The notes beneath the pieces were generated by a model. That model had not been told where the DNA came from. It made no database searches and saw only the letters and a list, made by a program, of their open reading frames with translations. Both the position numbers and the translations under genes were made by a program. This document shows, in pieces, positions 46,290 to 51,403 of a stretch of 64,000 bases of DNA (positions are counted from its first letter, which is position 1; the number at the start of each line of letters is the position of its first letter). This stretch comes from Balneolaceae bacterium (lineage in GTDB: Bacteria > Bacteroidota > Rhodothermia > Balneolales > Balneolaceae). The stretch is taken from assembly GCA_017795005.1 (NCBI GenBank), contig CP051242.1:1822976-1886975 (forward strand), in the 5' to 3' direction.

Positions 46290-47386
46290 TCCAGATAAAT
46301 CCGGCGACCTTCTTTAGCACTTCGCTTAGCTGCATCCAGTATTTCGATAACGAGCATATTATTTTCGAGAGAGGATAAGTCATAGGGACTTTGTTGTATA
46401 TCTCGGTTTATCAATGCTGCGAAATAGGAAAAGGGATCGTTGTACGGGTACTCTCTTTCTTGCAATACTTCACTTAATTCCGGTGAATTCTCACTAAATC
46501 TGAATCTCAGATCATTTCTGTTATCACTGTATACATATCCGTTTACTCCATAAATGTGCATATCTTTACGATTAAACGGCCAGTTCCAAGAAGCCTGAAT
46601 AATCCCCTGACTACCTTCATATTCAAGTAAAATAGTAGCTTCATCGTCTACATTTGGATAGATATCCGGTTTAATCTGTTGTGTAATTGCAGAGACAGAA
46701 ATTGGTCGTTCTCCTTTTTTTAGCCAGGTAATCAGGTTGGCACCATAGCAACCAAAATCGGTTATAGCTCCACCTCCGTTAAGAATCGGATCTGTAAGCC
46801 ATTCTAAAAACTCCTGATTTACGCCAATTTCGACTGGTCCCTGATGACCATCCCTGACAACTACTTTTCTTAGATCTCCAATTTTTCCGGCATCAAGAAT
46901 AGAAGCTGCTTTATGATTAGTTGAATACCACGTTGTTTCATAATTGGTGAGCAAAAGAATGTCATGTTGTTCGGCAAGCTCTTTCATTCTTACGGCGTGT
47001 TCCATACTTACTGCCAACGGTTTTTCAACCATTACATGTATGCCAAGCGGGGCCGCAATTTCGACAACCTCAAGGTGTTCGTAAATACTTCCAAATGCGG
47101 TTATTGCTTCAGGTTCAACTGCGTCTATCATCTCTTCCATAGTATCGAATACGATATCCATAGAATATCCATGTTGAAGTGAGTATCGTTTAGCCAGTTC
47201 ACGGTTAGGTTCAACTATACCTACGATTGTAATATCTCCCGGATTTTCCCGTCCCAGAATCCAATGGACATGAGTATGTGTCAGTCCAACTACTCCGACT
47301 TTAACAGGTTTATGATTTGTTTGAGCTGTTACTGAGCTAACTGCTAAAACCAGAACAAAGAAGGAAAACAGGTATTTCATATCCAT
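46286..47386 (-). CDS. Secreted Gfo/Idh/MocA-family oxidoreductase
   Basis: 366 residues. A signal peptide of the Sec type (MKYLFSFFVLVLAVSSVTAQ, no twin arginine) precedes the NAD(P)-binding Rossmann domain (VKVGVVGLTHTHVHWILG, VEPNRELAKRY, VMVEKPLAVSMEHA with the family E-K-P). The C-terminal alpha/beta substrate domain follows (TDFGCYGANLITWL). The start is either ATG 47386 or ATG 47380. A Rossmann enzyme exported unfolded is unusual because the cofactor must bind outside the cytosol. Partial copies of its 5' end occur at 47864 and 48496, and the decayed 90-codon gene lies just upstream. Confidence 0.85.
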   Translation of the reverse strand: MDMKYLFSFFVLVLAVSSVTAQTNHKPVKVGVVGLTHTHVHWILGRENPGDITIVGIVEPNRELAKRYSLQHGYSMDIVFDTMEEMIDAVEPEAITAFGSIYEHLEVVEIAAPLGIHVMVEKPLAVSMEHAVRMKELAEQHDILLLTNYETTWYSTNHKAASILDAGKIGDLRKVVVRDGHQGPVEIGVNQEFLEWLTDPILNGGGAITDFGCYGANLITWLKKGERPISVSAITQQIKPDIYPNVDDEATILLEYEGSQGIIQASWNWPFNRKDMHIYGVNGYVYSDNRNDLRFRFSENSPELSEVLQEREYPYNDPFSYFAALINRDIQQSPYDLSSLENNMLVIEILDAAKRSAKEGRRIYLD

Positions 47387-47438
47387 AAGATTAACTTGGA
47401 AATCGCAAAAGATAAAAGAATACCCGAATAATGATAAG

Positions 47439-47710
47439 TCAGAAGACCCGGATATTATACTTTTCAGTAATCATCCAGAAAAGAAGAAACAGACTGATAA
47501 GTACAAAGGGAATAATGATAATTCTGCTAAGTAGGGATCTTCTGAATTTTCTTCTGTAAATGATACTACTCTTTCTTTGTAAAGTAGCTAGGTCTAGCTG
47601 AGAATTGGTTCGCGTGACTTTAGATTTCCCTAACTCTTTAAGAAGGTTTTCTTACGTAACTGAATATTATTGAATTTAAGAGTTTTTCCAGCCTGTGTAA
47701 CGAATCCCAT
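47439..47710 (-). pseudogene. Small single-TM protein gene, copy 1 (frameshifted)
   Basis: Starts ATG 47710 after a strong AAGGAGG ribosome-binding site. The reading frame (MGFVTQAGKTLKFNN...) meets TAG after TFLKS because one base is missing near 47639-47642 (TTCTTAAAG versus TTCTTTAAAG in copy 2). Restoring it gives 90 residues: a basic N-terminal half (LQRKSSIIYRRKFRRSLL), one TM helix (IIIIPFVLISLFLLFWM) and a short tail, ending at TGA 47439. The corrected length equals copy 2 exactly. No family recognised. Confidence 0.75.
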
Positions 47711-47760
47711 GATAACCTCCTTATTTAAACTCAAAGACTGTACTGGGAAAAGGAGGGAGG
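47711..47760 (-). promoter_or_regulatory. Conserved leader with Shine-Dalgarno, copy 1
   Basis: About 50 nt upstream of the decayed gene. A stretch with CCCAGTACAGTCTTTGAG and then TTTAAATAAGGAGGTTAT is virtually identical to the leader of copy 2 at 49901-49950. It is more conserved than the coding region itself. Confidence 0.6.
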
Positions 47761-47764
47761 GTTT

Positions 47765-47797
47765 CAACTACCGCACAAGCGGACGCTTGCGCTAGTT
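47765..47797. repeat. REP-like inverted repeat
   Basis: AACTA-CCGCACAAGCG / CGCTTGCGC-TAGTT, a 14-16 bp imperfect stem around GA. It is GC-rich against an AT-rich background, like dispersed palindromes of this phylum. Confidence 0.65.
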
Positions 47798-47864
47798 AAG
47801 GTGATTGTGAAAATCCTGAGCTACAAATGCAGACCAGAATTAAGAGTGTACACAGGTATTTCAT
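47796..47864 (-). pseudogene. Truncated copy of the oxidoreductase signal-peptide start (stub 1)
   Basis: ATG 47864 opens a 22-codon frame MKYLCTLLILVCICSSGFSQ then SP and a stop. Its DNA aligns with the start of the oxidoreductase gene (GGATATGAAATACCTGT, TTCTGGT, TAGCTCAG shared in order). It ends beside the inverted repeat. Confidence 0.6.
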
Positions 47865-47910
47865 ATCCTAGAGTTTCAATTATTGAATAAGTGGAGGTAG
47901 GATGTTTCCA

Positions 47911-48318
47911 TTAGTTATCGCCTTTATTCTCTTTTTCATGTATTAGCTTAAATCCTTCTTGTCTAGGCGTTCCGATACCTTTCCAAATGGTTTTATTGTC
48001 TTCAAAAGATATTTTCCACTCACTATCATCATCTTCTACATTACTGTCCAAAAATAAAATTAATTTTTCTGAGTCCAGCTCCCAGTTTCCATCATTATAC
48101 CCATGAGGATCACCACCGCTTTCAAATGAGCCATTTCTGTTAAACTTGATCCACCTATTCTTTTTGGGATTGTGCTCATTAGTCACATCATTTTCACCAT
48201 CATATACCATAACCATTACCCATTTACCTATAAGCTGCTGTTTTGGTTCTTGTTTATTTGAACATGAAAATGATACCGCTATCAAAATCGATAGAAAAAG
48301 AATTTTGAGTTGATTCAT
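47911..48318 (-). CDS. Small lipoprotein, lipocalin-like domain
   Basis: 135 residues. MNQLKILFLSILIAVSFSC gives a lipobox with Cys, so it is lipidated and periplasm/outer-membrane facing. The mature part begins QQLIGKWVMVMVYDGENDV and alternates short strands (WIKFNRNGSFESGG, GNWELDSEKLILFL, EWKISFEDNKTIW). This is the lipocalin-like pattern of Bacteroidota 'G-x-W' proteins. Ligand unknown. It sits inside the repeat-rich accessory region, with degraded gene fragments on both sides, and may be a recent arrival. Confidence 0.7.
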   Translation of the reverse strand: MNQLKILFLSILIAVSFSCSNKQEPKQQLIGKWVMVMVYDGENDVTNEHNPKKNRWIKFNRNGSFESGGDPHGYNDGNWELDSEKLILFLDSNVEDDDSEWKISFEDNKTIWKGIGTPRQEGFKLIHEKENKGDN

Positions 48319-48377
48319 AACGTGCTGGACTAAATTCAGTAGGTTTTATTAATTGAATTTAGTGAGGGTTTGGGAGA

Positions 48378-48466
48378 GTTGCTCTGCAACGAGTTAAAAT
48401 GTTTTACTGGAATGTCAGCCTATCGGCTGACAGGCTTCGGGGGTATTCCGAAGGAGATCTTCGGAA
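48378..48466. repeat. Cluster of three perfect hairpins
   Basis: GTTGC-TCT-GCAAC (48378-48390), GTCAGCC-TATC-GGCTGAC (48414-48431) and TTCCGAAG-GAGAT-CTTCGGAA (48446-48466). Together they look like a REP-type composite insertion that has replaced the downstream part of the signal-peptide stub at 48496. Confidence 0.7.
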
Positions 48467-48472
48467 CGAGGT

Positions 48473-48496
48473 TAAGAGTGTACACAGATATTTCAT
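48473..48496 (-). pseudogene. Truncated copy of the oxidoreductase start (stub 2)
   Basis: ATG 48496 followed by AAATATCTGTGTACACTCTTA, matching stub 1 almost base for base (stub 1 has TAC for TAT). Homology stops at the palindrome cluster. The 58-nt spacer to the small-TM gene copy 3 matches the spacer between copy 1 and the real oxidoreductase. Confidence 0.6.
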
Positions 48497-48553
48497 ATCC
48501 TAAAATTAAATAAGAAAGAGCCTAAGATAGGAGAATACCTGAATTATGATTGA

Positions 48554-48688
48554 TCAAAATAATTGAATATTGAATTTCGAAATGATCATCCAAAACAGTA
48601 AGAAAAGACTGATAAGTAAAAAAGGAATGATGATGGTTCTGGTTAGCAACAGTCTTTTAAATGTTCTTTGATAGATAATGCTGCTTTT
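48554..48688 (-). pseudogene. Small single-TM protein gene, copy 3 (C-terminal 44 codons only)
   Basis: Begins at the base after the CPBP stop codon and in the same frame. Encodes KSSIIYQRTFKRLLLTRT, the TM helix IIIPFLLISLFLLFWMII, then SKFNIQLF and TGA. This clearly matches the second half of copies 1 and 2. The 5' half is gone, replaced by the CPBP gene. Confidence 0.75.
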
Positions 48689-49552
48689 TTATTGTATTTC
48701 CTTCTGTTTGAATTCTTGTTTTGTAAGGTAGAATGAAATTATTCCTACAAGTATCCAGATTCCAAGAATTCCAAAGTTGGCTTTAAACTTGTGCTCTCCG
48801 TAGTCAAGTTCAAAAAGTAATGTCATAATAGAGTTTATACCTCCGTGTGCAAATACTGCAGGCCATACGCTACGTGCATTCAAATTAAGCCATGCAAACA
48901 AAAAGGAAATACTGATTGCAGATAGTGGAAAGAAGAGAAAGGCACCCCAAACAGGATATTCCGGGTAATTAAAGCCATTAATTATCAACGGGAAGTGCCA
49001 GAATCCCCAAACTAACCCCAAAAATGAGATTGATTTAGCAAATCCATTGTTTTCTAATAATTTTTTTTGGAGAAATCCGCGCCATCCGATTTCTTCTCCA
49101 AGAGTTACAAGTCCAACAATGATTGAGTAACCCATCCCTGTAACCAAAATATTAAGAAGAAAAAATAACAACGACTGATCCTCGGTTCCAAGGAATAGTG
49201 AAAGATCCAGAATTTCGACCTTTGTCCCGGTAATAGAATAGGAAAGATTGGAAGCCCATCCCATACTCTCAAAAACGAATATTCCCAGTATAGTAATCAG
49301 AGTTGGGATCGTCAGGCTCAGAAACAAATACAAAGGATTGCCGACTTTCCAGTTTATGTAGCGAAGTCCTTCTTTAGTTAGAACCAGATAAAGTATTGAG
49401 CCAATAGCCGGGAAGAACATCATAATTCCTATCAGGGTATTAAACTGCTCATAATCCTCGCCTCCATTAGTTATTACAAAAAACTGGACAAGAAAAGATA
49501 ATACTAGAAGGGCGATAATATATATCCAGACTTTTCGATCTAACTTTATCAT
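48689..49552 (-). CDS. CPBP-family intramembrane metalloprotease
   Basis: 287 residues with about eight TM helices. The Abi/CPBP (Rce1-like) catalytic motifs are EEIGWRGFLQKKL (EExxxR), WGFWHFPLI (FxxxH-type) and a late FAHGGINSIMT (HxxxN). Members process prenylated proteins or bacteriocin-related peptides, or act in immunity; the target here is unknown. Its stop codon sits in frame directly before a remnant of the decayed small-TM gene, as if the gene was inserted into that locus. Confidence 0.88.
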   Translation of the reverse strand: MIKLDRKVWIYIIALLVLSFLVQFFVITNGGEDYEQFNTLIGIMMFFPAIGSILYLVLTKEGLRYINWKVGNPLYLFLSLTIPTLITILGIFVFESMGWASNLSYSITGTKVEILDLSLFLGTEDQSLLFFLLNILVTGMGYSIIVGLVTLGEEIGWRGFLQKKLLENNGFAKSISFLGLVWGFWHFPLIINGFNYPEYPVWGAFLFFPLSAISISFLFAWLNLNARSVWPAVFAHGGINSIMTLLFELDYGEHKFKANFGILGIWILVGIISFYLTKQEFKQKEIQ

Positions 49553-49627
49553 TGGCAGAGTTTGATTAATAACGATAATCCCGAACGGGAATAAGAGACT
49601 AAAGTTTCAATTATATACCCCGAAGAT

Positions 49628-49900
49628 TCAAGGCATCGGTAAATTGAATTTTGAGGTTATCATCCAAAACAGTAAGAACAAACCGATAAGAACAAATGGA
49701 ATGATGATGGTTCTGGTAAGCAGAGTTCTTCTGAACTTTCTCTGATAAACGATTCTGCTTTTTCTTTGAAGAGTAGCCAGATCTAAGTGAGAGTCCGTTT
49801 ACGAAGCTTTTGATTTCCCCAACTCTTTAAAGAAGGTTTTCTTACGTAACTGACTGTTATTGAATTTTAGAATTTTACCGGTGTCTGATGCGATTCCCAT
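49628..49900 (-). pseudogene. Small single-TM protein gene, copy 2 (in-frame stop)
   Basis: ATG 49900 after AAGGAGG. MGIASDTGKILKFNNSQLRK continues to ...KELGKSKAS, then TAA at codon 34 (49801-49799). Beyond it the same frame goes on as LDLATLQRKSRIVYQRKF, the TM helix TIIIPFVLIGLFLLFWMIT, then SKFNLPMP and TGA, 91 codons in all including the final stop. Exactly the restored length of copy 1. The first 33 codons could still be translated as a free peptide. Confidence 0.75.
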
Positions 49901-49950
49901 AATAACCTCCTTATTTAAACTCAAAGACTGTACTGGGAAAGGGGAGGAAG
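49901..49950 (-). promoter_or_regulatory. Conserved leader with Shine-Dalgarno, copy 2
   Basis: Near-identical to the copy 1 leader at 47711-47760, beginning right after the tsaC stop codon, so the leader may be transcribed from the tsaC promoter. Confidence 0.6.
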
Positions 49951-49951
49951 G

Positions 49952-50875
49952 TTACAAAATTGATTTATTTATTCGATTCAATAAAGCAGAAGCAATCTCA
50001 CTATTATAATCTTCAAACCTCTCAAGTACAACTTCCTTAAAGCTCTCATGATCTGCCTGACGAAAGCGGTCGTAGAGTTCGGCAGCCAGTTTGTTAAGGT
50101 CTTCGTTATAGTTGATTATGTTCGAACCCGATTCTCTTTCAGAAATAAGTAAATACAGAGAGGAGGGGTTTTCCGGTTGTTCATTTTCTTTCAACCATCG
50201 GACTCCCGCATTGGGTTTATAGTGGGAATATTTTTGTCCGGGACTTCTTGGCTTTTCTGTATGATGGAAGAAACTTTCTTCAACTTCTGTTCCTAAATCC
50301 TCTTCAATTTGTTTCCGACTAATGCTTCCCGGTCGTAGTATTGCAGGGATAGGTTGAGTAAGGTCAACTACAGTGGATTCCAATCCGATTTTAGTGGCTT
50401 CTCCGTCAATCACAGGGAAATCTTTACCAAAATCTTGTTGTACATGGGTTGCTTTGGTTGGACTCGGTTTCCCGGAGGTATTTGCACTTGGGGCGACGAG
50501 CGGACCAGTCTGGGAAATAAAATCCAGTGCCAAAGGATGATCAGGCATTCGGATGGCTACGGTATCCAATCCGGCGGTTACTGCATCCAGAACTTCCGGC
50601 TTTTTTTTTAACACCAGAGAAAGTGGTCCAGGCCAGAAAGTTTCCATAAGTTTTGTAGCTGAATCAGGTATTTCAAGAGCGAAATCAGCCACTTGTTTGG
50701 AGTTAGAAATATGAACGATAAGTGGGTTATCAGAAGGGCGACCTTTTACCTCAAATACTTTTTGAATTGCAGATGGATTCCATGCATCGGCACCCAGTCC
50801 GTAGACGGTTTCTGTAGGAAAAGCGACTACTTCACCGGATTTGATAAGCTGGATGTATTTGGTAAGGTCTGACAT
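49952..50875 (-). CDS. tsaC: L-threonylcarbamoyladenylate synthase (TsaC/Sua5, long form)
   Basis: 307 residues from the ATG at 50875; an earlier in-frame ATG at 50899 lies in repeat sequence and adds an atypical MCIPYLLI. The YrdC domain covers ~1-195: VVAFPTETVYGLGADAWN, KGRPSDNPLIVHI, TVAIRMPDHP and VAPSANTSGKPSPT. A Sua5-type C-terminal domain follows (SPGQKYSHYKPNAGV). Makes threonylcarbamoyl-AMP for t6A37 in ANN-decoding tRNAs. Repeat DNA lies directly upstream. Confidence 0.95.
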   Translation of the reverse strand: MSDLTKYIQLIKSGEVVAFPTETVYGLGADAWNPSAIQKVFEVKGRPSDNPLIVHISNSKQVADFALEIPDSATKLMETFWPGPLSLVLKKKPEVLDAVTAGLDTVAIRMPDHPLALDFISQTGPLVAPSANTSGKPSPTKATHVQQDFGKDFPVIDGEATKIGLESTVVDLTQPIPAILRPGSISRKQIEEDLGTEVEESFFHHTEKPRSPGQKYSHYKPNAGVRWLKENEQPENPSSLYLLISERESGSNIINYNEDLNKLAAELYDRFRQADHESFKEVVLERFEDYNSEIASALLNRINKSIL

Positions 50876-50894
50876 TATTAAAAGGTAAGGAATA

Positions 50895-50953
50895 CACACC
50901 CCTAAATCCCTACTGAATCTGGTTCAGCACAGGCTTCTCAAGAGGGGACTTTT
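50895..50953 (-). repeat. Composite palindrome module A
   Basis: ACACCCCTAAATCCC, then the hairpin CTGAA-TCTGG-TTCAG, then CTTCTCAAGAGGGGACTTTT. It is a degenerate copy with the block order of module B in reverse orientation. Confidence 0.6.
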
Positions 50954-50960
50954 TTTGTTT

Positions 50961-51045
50961 TCATTTCGAGCGTAGCGAGAAATCTAAAAGTATATTTTAC
51001 TATCACTCTTTAGATTTCTCAGTCGTTTCTCTCCTTCGAAATGAC
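50961..51045. repeat. Long imperfect inverted repeat, TCATTTCGA...TTCGAAATGAC family
   Basis: The outer arms TCATTTCGA and TCGAAATGA pair; inner arms AGAAATCTAAAAG (50979 on) and CTTTAGATTTCT (51008-51019) also pair. A second repeat family, commonly scattered in Bacteroidota genomes. A further copy is at 51257-51331. Confidence 0.65.
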
Positions 51046-51115
51046 AAGTATATTTTTATTTAACTACGAATTAGAATTTTCGCCCGAATTCCTGGCACTA
51101 AGATAAACCTCAAAA

Positions 51116-51164
51116 AGAAGTCTCCCCTTGAGGGGAGTACCGCAAAGCGGGGAGGGGTGTTGTA
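51116..51164 (+). repeat. Composite palindrome module B
   Basis: AGAAGT, then the perfect palindrome CTCCCCTTGAGGGGAG (51122-51137), then the hairpin CCGC-AAA-GCGG (51140-51150), then GGAGGGGTGTTGT. Same architecture as the DUF559-element ends: C/G palindrome, private hairpin, G-rich outer arm ending in TGTTG. Confidence 0.75.
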
Positions 51165-51186
51165 AAGGTTATATTTGAGAACCTGA

Positions 51187-51248
51187 TCAACACCCCTCCG
51201 GCTTGCTTTTCTTCGTTTCGCAATCCACCTCCCTCAAGTGAGAACTTC
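51187..51248 (-). repeat. Composite palindrome module C
   Basis: CAACACCCCTCC, a weak hairpin region (TTGC...GCAA), then CTCCCTCAAGTGAG and AACTTCG. It is module B's design inverted, its outer arm facing that of B across ~22 bp; the inner palindrome has decayed. Confidence 0.6.
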
Positions 51249-51256
51249 GTAAATAA

Positions 51257-51331
51257 GTCATTTTAAGTGAAAGCGAAGAATCTACAAGTTAGAAAATTGT
51301 GCAGATCCTTCGGAGGTATCCTCAGGATGAC
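51257..51331. repeat. Inverted repeat, GTCATTTTAAG...CAGGATGAC family
   Basis: GTCATTTTAAGTGAAAGCGAAGAATCT pairs imperfectly (quoted parts: GTCATTTTAAG, GAAGAATCT) with AGATCCTTCGGAGG and CAGGATGAC. Related in layout to 50961-51045, and shares CTTCGGAGGTAT-like sequence with the palindrome cluster at 48.4 kb. Confidence 0.6.
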
Positions 51332-51361
51332 TCTGGTTGGGTGCTTGAGTAAATTAATCAA

Positions 51362-51383
51362 GCGAAGGGTTTTAACCCTTCGC
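51362..51383 (-). terminator. Perfect 10-bp stem-loop downstream of mfd
   Basis: GCGAAGGGTT-TT-AACCCTTCGC, 20 bp beyond the mfd stop codon. No solid T-run follows, so it may be a weak terminator or an mRNA-end stabiliser. Confidence 0.5.
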
Positions 51384-51403
51384 ACCAAGGAGAATAATCC
51401 AGA

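Larger units (their letters stand above)
47387..47910. other. Accessory intergenic region between oxidoreductase and lipoprotein genes
   Basis: 524 bp with no intact gene. From right to left it holds a truncated copy of the oxidoreductase start (47864-47796), an inverted repeat (47765-47797), a conserved leader (47711-47760) and the frameshifted 90-codon gene copy 1 (47710-47439). Confidence 0.7.
48319..48688. other. Accessory intergenic region with palindromes and gene fragments
   Basis: 370 bp without an intact gene: a cluster of three hairpins (48378-48466), a second stub of the oxidoreductase start (48496) and the tail of the small-TM gene copy 3 (48554-48688). Confidence 0.7.
49553..49951. 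other. Intergenic region between CPBP and tsaC holding small-TM gene copy 2
   Basis: 399 bp. Contains copy 2 (49900-49628) with its leader (49901-49950), and 75 bp of CPBP upstream sequence including a short AATTGAAACTTTAG block also present beside stub 1 (47870s). Confidence 0.65.
50895..51164. mobile_element. Possible gene-less relative of the DUF559 element (modules A and B as inverted ends)
   Basis: Modules A (outer end left, inner end right) and B (inner left, outer right) face each other exactly as the two ends of the DUF559 unit do. Here ~165 bp of non-coding DNA, including another palindromic repeat, lies between them. A non-autonomous (MITE-like) derivative is an inference. Confidence 0.4.
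50876..51403. other. Repeat nest between tsaC and mfd
   Basis: 528 bp without a gene, made of at least five palindromic modules of two families plus a terminator-like hairpin. Each is listed separately. Confidence 0.8.

Noticed and set aside
50895-51331. CRISPR-like array
   Set aside because: Repeats are few, unequal, inverted and palindromic with no regular spacers; no cas genes nearby.
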